A stretch of 53,551 nt of DNA, from positions 1 through 53,551 of the forward strand of contig NZ_WNKZ01000040.1 in assembly GCF_009720835.1 (NCBI RefSeq), given 5' to 3'. Made by a program: the position numbers and the translations under genes. Position 1 is the first letter of the stretch; each line of letters begins with the position of its first letter. Of the stretch, positions 17,210 to 26,043 are shown piece after piece. Below the pieces are notes generated by a model. It ran no database searches, had not been told where the DNA came from, and saw only the letters and a list, made by a program, of their open reading frames with translations. This DNA is from Pseudoduganella buxea. GTDB taxonomy: Bacteria; Pseudomonadota; Gammaproteobacteria; Burkholderiales; Burkholderiaceae_D.

Positions 17210-18052
17210 ATGATGCTCGCAGACCAGAAGAACCTGGGCACGGCGCAAAGTGCGCGGCCGCTGGCGCCGCCGACGCTGCAGTTCGAGGGCCGGCAGGTAT
17301 GGGTGACGGGCGCCGCGCGCGGCATCGGCTACCAGATCGCCATGGCGTTTCGCCAGCTGGGCGCACGCGTGACGGGCATCGACCGCGCCTTCGACGACGA
17401 GGAAACCCACCCGGATGGTCCGGGCGGCAAGCGCTACCCGTTTCGCACCGTGCGCCTGGACATCACGGACAAGCCGGGCATCGGGAAAGCATGCAGGCAG
17501 CTGCTGGCCGAGACGCCCCGTATCGACGTGCTGGTCAACGCGGCGGGCGTGCTGCGCCTGGGGACCCTGGACTCGACCACGGTCGAGGACTGGCAGGCCA
17601 GCTTCGACATCAATGTCAGCGCCGTGTTCTACCTGCTGCGCGAGCTGATGCCGCAGTTCCGCGCCCAGCGGGGCGGCGCCATCGTCAACGTGGCGTCGAA
17701 CGCGGCGCGGGTGCCGCGCCTGAACATGCTGGCCTACTGCGCGTCGAAGTCGGCGCTGGTGGGCATGAGCCACTGCGCGGCGCTGGAACTGGCCCAGTAC
17801 GGCGTGCGCTGCAACGTGGTGTCGCCCGGTTCCACGGATACGCCGATGCTGCGCGCCATGCTGCCCGACGAGCAGGGCATGCGGCGCACCATCGAGGGCC
17901 TGCCGGAGCAGTTCAAGGTCGGCATCCCCCTGCGCAAGATCGCCACCGCGCGCGAGATCGCCAACACCGTGCTGTTCCTGGCCTCCGACCTGGCCAGCCA
18001 TATCACGATGCAGGAACTGGTCGTCGATGGCGGCGCGACCCTCGCTGCTTAG
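17210..18052 (+). CDS. entA: 2,3-dihydro-2,3-dihydroxybenzoate dehydrogenase EntA
   Basis: This short-chain dehydrogenase has 280 residues and completes DHB synthesis with NAD+. The cofactor loop is TGAARGIGYQIA (about 34-45), the NAG motif appears as VNAAGVL (about 108-114), and the active-site YCASKSAL lies near 178-185 with Ser upstream in NVASNAAR. The C-terminal HITMQELVVDGGATL fits the EntA subgroup. The extension of about 25 residues before the Rossmann fold is longer than in E. coli EntA. Adjacent ATG codons at 17210 and 17213 are both possible; a later start is less likely because the spacing to entB is only 10 bases. Confidence 0.93.
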   Translation: MMLADQKNLGTAQSARPLAPPTLQFEGRQVWVTGAARGIGYQIAMAFRQLGARVTGIDRAFDDEETHPDGPGGKRYPFRTVRLDITDKPGIGKACRQLLAETPRIDVLVNAAGVLRLGTLDSTTVEDWQASFDINVSAVFYLLRELMPQFRAQRGGAIVNVASNAARVPRLNMLAYCASKSALVGMSHCAALELAQYGVRCNVVSPGSTDTPMLRAMLPDEQGMRRTIEGLPEQFKVGIPLRKIATAREIANTVLFLASDLASHITMQELVVDGGATLAA

Positions 18053-18086
18053 TCCTTCACCCCCCCTTACTATCAATAGAAACGAG

Positions 18087-19301
18087 ATGTCTATGCTGGG
18101 AAAATCGATGTGCCTGCCCGTGGCGGCCTTGGCTACCATGGCCGCAGCCCTGGCCGGCTGTGGCGAACCGCCCGCCGCGCCCGGGCCGAAGGCCGCCGCC
18201 GCCACCGTCGCGGTGCTGACGGTGAAGGCCCAGCCGGTGCCGCTGCGCGCCGAACTGCCGGGACGCGTGACGGCGCTGCGTGTCTCCGAGGTGCGGCCCC
18301 AGGTGGGCGGCATGATCGTGCGGCGCCACTTCGAGGAAGGCACGGACGTCGCGGCCGGCGCACTGCTGTATGAAATCGGCAGCGACAGCCATGCGGCCCG
18401 CCACGAACAGGCCGAGGCCGAACTGGCCATCGAGCAGGCCGCCCTCGTCAACCTGCGCATCATCGCCGAGCGTTACCGGCGCCTGATCGACAGCAAGACT
18501 GTCACCCAGCAGGACCATGACCTGGCGCAGGCCAATTACGAGCAGGGCCTGGCCCGGGTCAAGGCGCGCCAGGCGGCGCTGAGGACGGCGCAGATCGACC
18601 TGCAGCGCACCCGCATCCGCGCGCCGATTGCCGGGCGCATCGGCCGCTCGGCCGTCACGGAAGGGGCGCTGGTGGCCAGCGAGCAGGCCGAGCCCCTGGC
18701 GCGCATCCAGCAGGTCGACCCGATCCTCGTCGATATCGTCCAGTCCAGCCAGCAGCTGACGCAGCTCAAGCGCCGCCTGGGCAGCGGTGCCCTGCAGCCG
18801 GGCCAGGCCAGGGTGACCTTGCTGCTGGAAGACGGCCAGCCCTACCGCCATGCGGGCACCCTGAAATTTACCGAGATGAACGTGGACGGCGACACCGGTT
18901 CCGTGACCCTGCGTGCCAGCTTCCCCAACCCGGACCGCCTCCTGGTGCCGGGCATGTACGTGCGGGCCAAGTTGGAGCAGGGCGTCCAGCCCGACGCCGT
19001 GCTGCTGCCGCGCCAGGCCGTGCGCCACAACGAACGCAACGAAGCGACGGCCTGGGTGGTCGACGGCGCCGGCAAGGTCGAGCAGCGCGCGCTGGACCTG
19101 ATCGCCGACGCGGGCGACCAGGGCGGCCAATGGTCCGTGCGCGCCGGATTGCGGACGGGCGAGCGTGTCATTGTCGAAGGGGCTGCCAAGGTGGCGCCGG
19201 GCGCCACGGTCAAGGTGGTCGAGTGGCGCGAGCGCACGGCCGCCGTGCCGGTGCCGCCTGCGCCGGTCAGTGCCGCCACCATGCCGCCAAGCGAGGGCTG
19301 A
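18087..19301 (+). CDS. RND efflux periplasmic adaptor lipoprotein (AcrA/MexA-like)
   Basis: This membrane-fusion protein links an RND pump to an outer-membrane duct. I choose the ATG at 18087, which gives a lipoprotein signal with lipobox LAGC (about residue 25). The order fits the family: barrel-sandwich strand (VRPQVGGMIVRRHFEEGTDVAAGALLYEI, near 72-100, broken), a coiled-coil hairpin (about 105-175, with HEQAEAELAIEQAALV), the return lipoyl half with LQRTRIRAPIAGRIGRS, a beta-barrel and a membrane-proximal domain. The total is 404 residues. It is 34 bases behind entA and directly before the pump gene, inside the siderophore operon, so siderophore or intermediate export is the probable role (inference). 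No TolC partner is adjacent. Confidence 0.9.
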   Translation: MSMLGKSMCLPVAALATMAAALAGCGEPPAAPGPKAAAATVAVLTVKAQPVPLRAELPGRVTALRVSEVRPQVGGMIVRRHFEEGTDVAAGALLYEIGSDSHAARHEQAEAELAIEQAALVNLRIIAERYRRLIDSKTVTQQDHDLAQANYEQGLARVKARQAALRTAQIDLQRTRIRAPIAGRIGRSAVTEGALVASEQAEPLARIQQVDPILVDIVQSSQQLTQLKRRLGSGALQPGQARVTLLLEDGQPYRHAGTLKFTEMNVDGDTGSVTLRASFPNPDRLLVPGMYVRAKLEQGVQPDAVLLPRQAVRHNERNEATAWVVDGAGKVEQRALDLIADAGDQGGQWSVRAGLRTGERVIVEGAAKVAPGATVKVVEWRERTAAVPVPPAPVSAATMPPSEG

Positions 19302-19302
19302 C

Positions 19303-22300
19303 ATGCTGTCGCGCTTCTTTATCGAACGGCCCGTGCTGGCCTGGGTGCTGGCGGTGGTGCTGATGCTGGCCGGCGGCGTGGCCTTGTGGCGCATGCCCGT
19401 GGCGCAGTACCCGGACATCGCGCCGCCCGTCGTGCGCGTGGCCGCCATGTATCCCGGCGCGTCGGCCACCGTGGTGGAAAACGCCGTCACGCAGGTGCTG
19501 GAACAGGAACTGAAAGGCGTCGAAGGGCTGCTGTACTTCGATTCGGCCAGCAATTCCTCCGGAGAGGCGGAACTGATGCTGACCTTCCAGCAGGGCCTGG
19601 ACCCCGTGCTGGCCCAGCTGCAGGTGCAGAACAAGGTCAACCAGGTGGCCTACCGGCTGCCCAGCGCCGTGCAGCAGAACGGCCTGTCCGTCAGCGCGCT
19701 GCAGAACAGCTTCCTGATGGTGGCCGTCTTCGCCGACCGCAGCGGCCGGCACAGCGACGCCGACCTGGCCGACTGGATGAGCGGCCAGGTGGTGGACGCC
19801 ATCGGCCGCGTGCCCGGCGTGGGCCAGGTGCGCAACTTCGGCGCGCCCTATGCGATGCGGGTGTGGCTCGATCCGCACAAGCTGCACAGCTACGCGCTGA
19901 TGCCGGGCGACGTCATCGACGCCATCGAGGCACAGAACACGGAGGTGCCCGTGGGCGAACTGGGCGCGCGCCCGTCCGACACGGGGCAGGGCCTGAACGT
20001 GACCGTCACGGCGCTGTCGCGCCTGCGCACGCCCCAGCAATTCCGCTCGCTCGTCGTCAAGACTGGGGGCGACGGCGCCGTCGTGCGCCTGGGCGACGTG
20101 GCCCGCGTGGAGATCGGCAGCGAAAGCTACGGCAGCACGTCGCGCCTGAACGGCATGCCCGCTTCCGGCTTTGCCGTCATGCTCGCTCCCGGCGCGAACG
20201 CCCTGAGCACGGCCGCCGCCGTACGCGCACGCATCGCCGCCTTGACCTTCCCGCACGGGGTGGAAGTGACCTATCCGGAGGACGCCACCCGCTTCGTCAA
20301 GCGCTCCATCGCCAAGGTGGCCATCACCCTGGCCGAAGCGGTCGTGCTGGTGGGTGCCGTCATGTTCCTGTTCCTGGGCGGCTGGCGCGCCACGCTGGTG
20401 CCCCTGGTGACGGTGCCGGTGGTCCTCCTGGGCACCTGCGCCATGCTGGCAGCCTGCGGCTACTCCGTCAACACGCTGACCCTGTTCGGCATGGTGCTGG
20501 CCATCGGCCTGCTGGTGGACGACTCCATCGTCGTGGTCGAGAACGTCGAGCGCATCATGCGCGAGGAAGGCCTGAGCGCGCGCGCCGCCACCTTGATGTC
20601 GATGCAGGGCATCAGCGGCGCGCTGGCCGGCATCGCGCTGGTGCTGGGCGCCGTGTTCGTGCCGATGGCCTTCTTCCCCGGTTCGGTGGGCGTGATCTAC
20701 CGCCAGTTCGCCATCACCCTGGTCACGGCGATGGCGCTGTCCGTCGTCGTCGCCGTCGTGTTGACGCCCGTGCTGTGCGCCGGCCTGCTGCGCCCGCACG
20801 CGGGCAAGCAGGGCAACAAGGGCCTGGCGCGCAAGCTGGACCTGCTGCAGCAGCGTGTGCAGCTGCGCTATGACGGCGTGCTGGCGCGCCTGCTGGGCCG
20901 GCCCCTGCGCTGGATGCTGGTGTACGGCGCCATGCTGGCCGTGGCGGCTTTTGCCTACCTGCGCCTGCCGACGGCCTTCCTGCCCGAGGACGACCAGGGC
21001 ACGGTGATGGTGCGCTTCGCGCTGCCGCCCGGCGCACCATACGAGCGCACGGCGGCGCTGGCAGCGCAGGTGGAACGGCATTTCCTGGAAAACGAGAAGG
21101 GCACGGTCGACGCCATCTACACCATCGCCGGTTTCGGCAACAACGGCGGCGGCCAGAATGCCGGCATGGCCTTTGTGTCGCTGAAGGAGTGGGAAGCGCG
21201 GGGCGCGGGCGACAACACGGCGCAGGCAATCGCCGCGCGTGCCACCCGGGCCCTGGCCGGCCTGCGCGACGGGCGCGTGTTCGCCATGGTGCCGCCGCCC
21301 ATCGATGGGCTGGGCCAGGCCGGCGGCCTGGAATTCTGGCTTCAGGATGCCGCCGGCAACGGCGCCGCGGCGCTGGCCGCGTCGGCGGCAGCCCTGTCCG
21401 AAGGCGCGGGCGAGCTGCCCGGGATGCTGTACGTGGATGCCGACGGCGGCAGCGAGGTGCCGCAGCTGCGCATCGAGATCGACCAGGTGCGGGCCCGCAC
21501 CCTGGGCCTGGCGCTGGCCGACGTCAATGCCACCCTCGGCGCGGCCTGGGGGGGCGTGTATGTGAACGACTTCATCGACCGGGGTCGCATCCGCCGCGTG
21601 ATGGTGCAGGCCGACGCGCAGTACCGGGCCGCGCCGGAAGACCTGCAGCACTGGTTCGTGCGCGGCACCAGCGGGGCGATGACGCCGATGACGGCGTTCG
21701 CCGCCACGCGGTGGGATTCCGGCGCCGGCCAGCTGCGCCGCTTCAACGGCATGCCGGCCGTGCAGATGTCCGCCGCCGCGGCGCCGGGTGCCAGCTCCGG
21801 CCCGCTGATGGAAGGCGTCGAGCGCCTGGCCGCCGCCCAGGCGGGCACGCAGCTGGCGTGGAGCGGCCTGTCCTACCAGGACCGTCTGTCGGCCGGGCAG
21901 GCGCCCCTGCTGTACTGCGCCTCCATCCTGTTCGTGTTCCTGTGCCTGGCGGGCCTGTACGGCAGCTGGTCGATCCCATTCTCGGTACTGCTGGCCATTC
22001 CGCTGGGCGTGCTGGGCGCCGTCGCCGGTGCCTGGCTGGGCGGCATGCAGCGCGATATCTTCTTCCAGGTGGGCGTGCTGACGACCGTGGGCCTGTCGGC
22101 CAAGAACGCCATCCTGATCGTCGAGTTCGCCGAAGGGGCACGCCGCGCCGGCAGCACCGCGCTGCAGGCCGTGGCCATGGCGGCGGCCCAGCGCCTGCGT
22201 CCCATCGTCATGACGTCGCTCGCGTTCGGTGCCGGCATCGTGCCGCTGCTGATGGCCACGGGCCCCGGCGCGGCCGCGCAGCGCGCCATCGGTGCCAGCG

Positions 22301-22431
22301 TGCTGGGTGGCGTCTTGTCGGCCACCTTGCTGGGCGTGTTCCTGATTCCCTTGTGCTACCTGCTGGTGGCACGGCTGGCGCCCCGCGTCGCCGTGCCCCC
22401 CGTCTCTTCCACCGTTCCTGCCTTCCATTGA
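19303..22431 (+). CDS. RND efflux pump, HAE1/AcrB-like inner-membrane subunit
   Basis: This proton-driven efflux pump has 1042 residues, the usual length for AcrB/MexB. The start at 19303 gives the typical N-terminus [19 protein letters not shown]. Twelve membrane helices with two large periplasmic loops are expected. The proton-relay aspartates lie in [16 protein letters not shown] (Asp406-Asp407) and the partner lysine in [18 protein letters not shown] (Lys934). [20 protein letters not shown] near 37-56 is the porter-domain start of drug exporters rather than of metal pumps. It is separated from the adaptor by one base and from the next gene by one base, so it is firmly part of the siderophore operon and is a candidate siderophore exporter working from the periplasm. 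Confidence 0.92.
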   Translation: MLSRFFIERPVLAWVLAVVLMLAGGVALWRMPVAQYPDIAPPVVRVAAMYPGASATVVENAVTQVLEQELKGVEGLLYFDSASNSSGEAELMLTFQQGLDPVLAQLQVQNKVNQVAYRLPSAVQQNGLSVSALQNSFLMVAVFADRSGRHSDADLADWMSGQVVDAIGRVPGVGQVRNFGAPYAMRVWLDPHKLHSYALMPGDVIDAIEAQNTEVPVGELGARPSDTGQGLNVTVTALSRLRTPQQFRSLVVKTGGDGAVVRLGDVARVEIGSESYGSTSRLNGMPASGFAVMLAPGANALSTAAAVRARIAALTFPHGVEVTYPEDATRFVKRSIAKVAITLAEAVVLVGAVMFLFLGGWRATLVPLVTVPVVLLGTCAMLAACGYSVNTLTLFGMVLAIGLLVDDSIVVVENVERIMREEGLSARAATLMSMQGISGALAGIALVLGAVFVPMAFFPGSVGVIYRQFAITLVTAMALSVVVAVVLTPVLCAGLLRPHAGKQGNKGLARKLDLLQQRVQLRYDGVLARLLGRPLRWMLVYGAMLAVAAFAYLRLPTAFLPEDDQGTVMVRFALPPGAPYERTAALAAQVERHFLENEKGTVDAIYTIAGFGNNGGGQNAGMAFVSLKEWEARGAGDNTAQAIAARATRALAGLRDGRVFAMVPPPIDGLGQAGGLEFWLQDAAGNGAAALAASAAALSEGAGELPGMLYVDADGGSEVPQLRIEIDQVRARTLGLALADVNATLGAAWGGVYVNDFIDRGRIRRVMVQADAQYRAAPEDLQHWFVRGTSGAMTPMTAFAATRWDSGAGQLRRFNGMPAVQMSAAAAPGASSGPLMEGVERLAAAQAGTQLAWSGLSYQDRLSAGQAPLLYCASILFVFLCLAGLYGSWSIPFSVLLAIPLGVLGAVAGAWLGGMQRDIFFQVGVLTTVGLSAKNAILIVEFAEGARRAGSTALQAVAMAAAQRLRPIVMTSLAFGAGIVPLLMATGPGAAAQRAIGASVLGGVLSATLLGVFLIPLCYLLVARLAPRVAVPPVSSTVPAFH

Positions 22432-22432
22432 T

Positions 22433-22696
22433 ATGAGCTTCCTGTTCCTGATCCTGGGCACGGCCGCCTGCGCCGTGCTGTACCTGAGCCACCGCCACCA
22501 GCGCTGGCTGCGCCAGCCGCTGCCGGCTGCTTCCCGCGCCGCCGGCGTGCTGCTGCTGGCCGGTGCGCTCGCCGCTGCGTTGGCCGCATGGACGCCGCTG
22601 ACGGCCGTCTTCGCCTGGCTGGTGCTGGCGATGCTGGCCTGGTCGCTGCTGCCGTTCGTGCCGCTGCTGCTGCCGGAGGACCGCGATGGGCGCTGA
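22433..22696 (+). CDS. Small membrane protein, DUF3325-like (iron uptake operon)
   Basis: This 87-residue protein has three hydrophobic segments (about 2-17, 35-55, 57-78) joined by short loops, with the first loop basic (HRHQRWLRQPL). Size, pattern and place before a DUF3649-like gene and a PepSY gene match the DUF3325 family, often found with iron-siderophore genes in Proteobacteria. The biochemical role is unknown. It starts one base after the RND stop and overlaps the next gene by 11 bases, so translation is coupled. Confidence 0.7.
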   Translation: MSFLFLILGTAACAVLYLSHRHQRWLRQPLPAASRAAGVLLLAGALAAALAAWTPLTAVFAWLVLAMLAWSLLPFVPLLLPEDRDGR

Positions 22697-22979
22697 CGTG
22701 AAACGAGCGCCGATCCGCCCGGACTGGTGGCGCAAGACCTTCGCCGGCGCCGTGCTGGGGGCCACCCTGGCATTCGCACTGGCCGGCCTGTTCGCGTGGG
22801 TGGGCCCGGGCGGTATCGCCGCGCCGGAGAAGTCCCAGTTCGTCATGTGGTCGATCGCGCCCGTGTGGATGACGGTATTCGGCTTCGTCTGGCTGTTCCG
22901 CACCGGTACCCACGCGCTGCTGTGGCTGGGCGGCGCCAACCTGCTGGCCTGGGGCCTGCTTCTTTACGTACGAGGCTGA
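22686..22979 (+). CDS. Small membrane protein, DUF3649-like iron uptake protein
   Basis: The 97-residue product begins with a short basic segment followed by three hydrophobic helices (about 19-39, 54-70, 76-95). The conserved-looking block is KSQFVMWSIAPVWM near 50-63 with LFRTGTHALLWLGGANLLAW after it, which I associate with the DUF3649 / iron-transport accessory family. It overlaps the DUF3325-like gene and ends one base before the PepSY gene, forming a three-gene membrane module. The exact function is unknown; a contribution to ferric-siderophore handling at the inner membrane is inferred from context. Confidence 0.7.
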   Translation: MGADVKRAPIRPDWWRKTFAGAVLGATLAFALAGLFAWVGPGGIAAPEKSQFVMWSIAPVWMTVFGFVWLFRTGTHALLWLGGANLLAWGLLLYVRG

Positions 22980-22980
22980 C

Positions 22981-24627
22981 ATGAAAATCCGTAGCGATAT
23001 CATGCGCGTCTACCAGGCCGTCCACACGTGGGGCGGCATCTGTGCCGGCATGCTGCTGTTCATCGGCTTCTTCGGTGGTGCGCTGACGATGTTCAAGGCG
23101 CCGCTGGAGCGCTGGGTCAGCGCCCCCCTGCTGCCCGTGCAGCAGCTGGCGCCGGCCCAGGTCGACAAGGTGGTGGCCGGCGTGCTGGCGGCCTACCCGG
23201 CGGCGCGCGAGGAATTCACCCTGCACGTGGCGCGCCAGGAGCACACGCCGGCGCCCGTCAGCTGGCAGGCCGGCGAGAGCGGCCATGAGCTGGACTTCGG
23301 CCTGGTGCGCTGGCAGGCCACCCTGGGCGCGGACGGCGAACTGGCCGTGAGCCAGGAGCAGCCTTCGCTGCTGGCCGAGCTGATCGACATGCTGCACCGC
23401 ACCGGCGGCATTCCCGGCACCCTTGGCGAGGAATACCTGGGCATCTACGTGATGGGCGTGGCCGGCGTGCTGTACTTCCTGGCCCTCGTCTCGGGCGTGA
23501 TCCTGCTGCTGCCAACCCTGGTGAAGGACTTCTTCGCCCTGCGCCCGGGGAAGAACCGCAAGCGCTTCTGGCTCGATGCCCACAATATCCTCGGCATCGC
23601 CAGCCTGCCGTTCCACATCGTCATCAGCCTGACCGTCATCGTCTTCGCCTTCCACGACCAGTTCTACGACAGCCTGCGCGCCGTCGTCTACCGTGACCAG
23701 CCGATGTTCACGCCGCCGCCGATCCACGGCGCGCTGGGCGACGCGAGCAAGCTGCTGCCCGCCAGCCAGCTGGTAGAGCGCGTGCAGCGGCAAGCCCCTG
23801 GCTTCGAAGTGACCGAGCTGCTGTACATGGGCGTCGACTCGCCGCGCCCCATCGTGCGCGCGGCCGTGGCCAGCCCGCGCCACGTGGTGCAGGGCGCGGA
23901 GACGGGCTTCGTCATCCTGCAGCCCTACACGGGCGACATCCTCAGCACCAGCATGCTGCCAGGCCAGGGCAGTACCTACAGCACCCTGGTGGCGCCGTTC
24001 TTCGCGCTGCATTTCGGCAGCTACGGCGGCAATACCGTGCGCTGGCTGTACTTCGTGTTCGGCCTGGCCGGCGCGGCCCTCTTCTATACGGGGAACCTGC
24101 TGTGGGTCGAGAAGCGCCGCAAGAATCAGCTGAAGCAGCAGCCGCTGCCCGCGCAGCCGCGCAAGACGGTGCTGATCGGTGCGGCCACGGTGGGCGTGTG
24201 CCTGGGCAGCGTCGCCGGCGTGGGCGCCACCTTGGTCGCGGCCAAGTGGCTGCACGCGTTCGGCGCGCATGCCAACGATGCCTACCTGACGGTTTACTAC
24301 ACCGTGTTCCTGGCCTGCGTAGCCTGGGCCTTCCTGCGCGGCGCGGCCCGTGCCGGTGCCGAGCTGCTGCGTGCCTGCGCGCTGGCGGCGCTGGCCATTC
24401 CCGTCACCAGCGCCATCGGCGCGGCGGTGCCGGCACTGGGCATGTGGGCCCATGCCAGCCCGGCTACCCTGGGTGTGGACGCCACGGCCCTCACCATGGC
24501 CGGGCTGTTCTGGTGGAGCGCCGGGCGCGCTGCGCGCCGCGCTGCTCATGGCCCGGCCGACAGCGTCTGGTCCCATCAACCGGCCCAGGAAATGCTGGCC
24601 GAACCGGCAAGGAAGGTCGGCACATGA
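22981..24627 (+). CDS. PepSY-associated transmembrane protein (iron-regulated)
   Basis: This inner-membrane protein of 548 residues has the PepSY_TM layout: a first helix after VYQAVHTWGGICAGMLLFIGFF (about 9-30, broken), a periplasmic PepSY region, LHRTGGIPG near 139-147, helices near 157-180 and 203-223 with HNILGI and FHIVISLTV, a second periplasmic part, then several further helices to the C-terminus. The conserved His residues in the helices resemble haem ligands. Related proteins (FoxB, FpvG-like, PiuB) are tied to iron release from siderophores or periplasmic iron reduction. That suggests reduction of siderophore-bound Fe(III) as a role, by inference. The stop overlaps the start of fes (ATGA). 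Confidence 0.85.
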   Translation: MKIRSDIMRVYQAVHTWGGICAGMLLFIGFFGGALTMFKAPLERWVSAPLLPVQQLAPAQVDKVVAGVLAAYPAAREEFTLHVARQEHTPAPVSWQAGESGHELDFGLVRWQATLGADGELAVSQEQPSLLAELIDMLHRTGGIPGTLGEEYLGIYVMGVAGVLYFLALVSGVILLLPTLVKDFFALRPGKNRKRFWLDAHNILGIASLPFHIVISLTVIVFAFHDQFYDSLRAVVYRDQPMFTPPPIHGALGDASKLLPASQLVERVQRQAPGFEVTELLYMGVDSPRPIVRAAVASPRHVVQGAETGFVILQPYTGDILSTSMLPGQGSTYSTLVAPFFALHFGSYGGNTVRWLYFVFGLAGAALFYTGNLLWVEKRRKNQLKQQPLPAQPRKTVLIGAATVGVCLGSVAGVGATLVAAKWLHAFGAHANDAYLTVYYTVFLACVAWAFLRGAARAGAELLRACALAALAIPVTSAIGAAVPALGMWAHASPATLGVDATALTMAGLFWWSAGRAARRAAHGPADSVWSHQPAQEMLAEPARKVGT

Positions 24628-25802
24628 TGGACCTGCTGGACCGGCCCGACGTGGGCAGCGCCGCGTGGTGGGATGCCGTACGGGCCGCCGGCACGCCGCT
24701 GCGCCGGCCGAGTACCGGCGGCGGCGTCGACCTGGCCTTCCTGTGGCGCGGCAGCGACTGCGCGGCCGTCTACCTCGACGTCTATTCGCATACGCCGCAC
24801 CCTGTGACGGGACCGACCGGCCTGCAACGCGTCGCCGGTACCGACGCGTGGGTGTGGCGCACCACTTTGCCGGCCGACTGGCGCGGCAGCTACTTCCTGC
24901 TGCCGGCCATGCCAGGGCAGGAGGCGCCGGCAACCGGCGGACGTCAGGCCATTCGGGCCTGGTGGATCGACCTGATGGGACGTCAGGCCAGTGCCGACCC
25001 GTTCAATCACCAGCCGGCCCATGGCACGGGTTGGGGCGTGCCGCTGTCGCCGCTCTTGCTGCCGCAGGCGCCGGTGCATCCGGCCTGGCGCGCCGGCGCG
25101 GCCGATGGCGACGTGGGAGTCCACTCCTGGGACAGCCCGCGCCTCGGCGTGACACGCGATGTGTGGCTCTGCGCCACCGGCACGGGCGAGAACCTGCCGC
25201 TGGTCGTGCTGCTGGACGGGCAGTACTGGGCGCGGCACATGCCCGTGTTCGGGCCGCTCCAGCACATGACGGCGCAAGGGACCTTGCCGCCGGCCGTGTA
25301 TGTGCTGATCGACGCCGTCAGCCCCGAGCGGCGCGGCCAGGAGATGCCGTGCAATGAAGACTTCTGGCTGGCCGTGCAGGAAGAGCTGCTGCCGGCGGTG
25401 GCGGCGCGCCATCCCGTTACGCCCGACCCGGCCCGACGCATCGTTGCCGGCCAGAGCTACGGCGGCCTGGCGGCGCTTTACGGGGCGCTGCGCTGGCCGC
25501 AATGCTTCGGCTGCGTGTTGAGCCAGTCCGGCTCGTTCTGGTGGCCGGACCCCGCCCGCACCGAAGGCGACGGCTGGCTGGCCGAACAGGTCAAGGCCGG
25601 CCTGGGGCAGGGCGCGCGCCTGACGGCGCTGCTGGAAGTGGGTTGCCACGAACATGACATGACGGGCGTGAACGGGGCGATGGCCGCCGCGCTGGCCGGT
25701 GCCGGCCACACCGTGCACTACACGCAGTTCCGCGGCGGCCATGACTGGATCTGCTGGCGCGACGGGCTGCTGGACGGCCTCGCGCTGCTGTTGAAACCAT
25801 AA
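24624..25802 (+). CDS. fes: Ferric catecholate siderophore esterase (Fes-like)
   Basis: This 392-residue alpha/beta hydrolase cleaves the ester bonds of a tri-seryl-type backbone, freeing iron in the cytoplasm. Two adjacent ATGs exist (24624, 24627); the first overlaps the upstream stop. An N-terminal Fes domain (about 30-150) carries LAFLWRG and VDLMG-type blocks. The esterase part has VVLLDGQYW near 199, the nucleophile elbow AGQSYGGLAALYG with Ser278, GSFWW near 300 and GGHDWICWRDGL with His373. No signal peptide is present, as in Fes (and unlike periplasmic IroE). Its presence implies that the siderophore is ester-linked through Ser, which agrees with the thioesterase at the end of the NRPS. 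Confidence 0.92.
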   Translation: MMDLLDRPDVGSAAWWDAVRAAGTPLRRPSTGGGVDLAFLWRGSDCAAVYLDVYSHTPHPVTGPTGLQRVAGTDAWVWRTTLPADWRGSYFLLPAMPGQEAPATGGRQAIRAWWIDLMGRQASADPFNHQPAHGTGWGVPLSPLLLPQAPVHPAWRAGAADGDVGVHSWDSPRLGVTRDVWLCATGTGENLPLVVLLDGQYWARHMPVFGPLQHMTAQGTLPPAVYVLIDAVSPERRGQEMPCNEDFWLAVQEELLPAVAARHPVTPDPARRIVAGQSYGGLAALYGALRWPQCFGCVLSQSGSFWWPDPARTEGDGWLAEQVKAGLGQGARLTALLEVGCHEHDMTGVNGAMAAALAGAGHTVHYTQFRGGHDWICWRDGLLDGLALLLKP

Positions 25803-25825
25803 GAACACTCAAGAATAGGGAAGCG

Positions 25826-26035
25826 ATGATGAAGGACTACGTGAATCCGTTTGACGACGAGCAGTACCAGTTCACCGTGCTGGCCAACGCAAAGGGGCAG
25901 TACAGCCTGTGGCCGGACTTTGCCGAGGCGCCGCCGGGGTGGGAGAGCCGCTTCGGCCCCGCCCCGCGCGCCGAATGCGTCGACTATATCGAGCGCCACT
26001 GGCACGCCATCAACCCCTTCGCCCGCGCGGCCTGA
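25826..26035 (+). CDS. ybdZ: MbtH-like NRPS accessory protein
   Basis: The 69-residue protein is a complete MbtH-family member that binds adenylation domains and helps them fold and act. Diagnostic residues are [24 protein letters not shown] near 7-30 (broken) with the paired Trp in SLWPDF and PPGWES, and the final [12 protein letters not shown]. Two adjacent ATGs (25826, 25829) are possible. It is 8 bases upstream of the NRPS gene, the position usual for a partner of that enzyme. Confidence 0.93.
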   Translation: MMKDYVNPFDDEQYQFTVLANAKGQYSLWPDFAEAPPGWESRFGPAPRAECVDYIERHWHAINPFARAA

Positions 26036-26043
26036 GGCCTTCG

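Noticed and set aside
19267..22779. A 1170-codon open frame on the minus strand
   Set aside because: It lies wholly opposite the RND pump gene, and its translation has no family motif and a composition typical of antisense frames.
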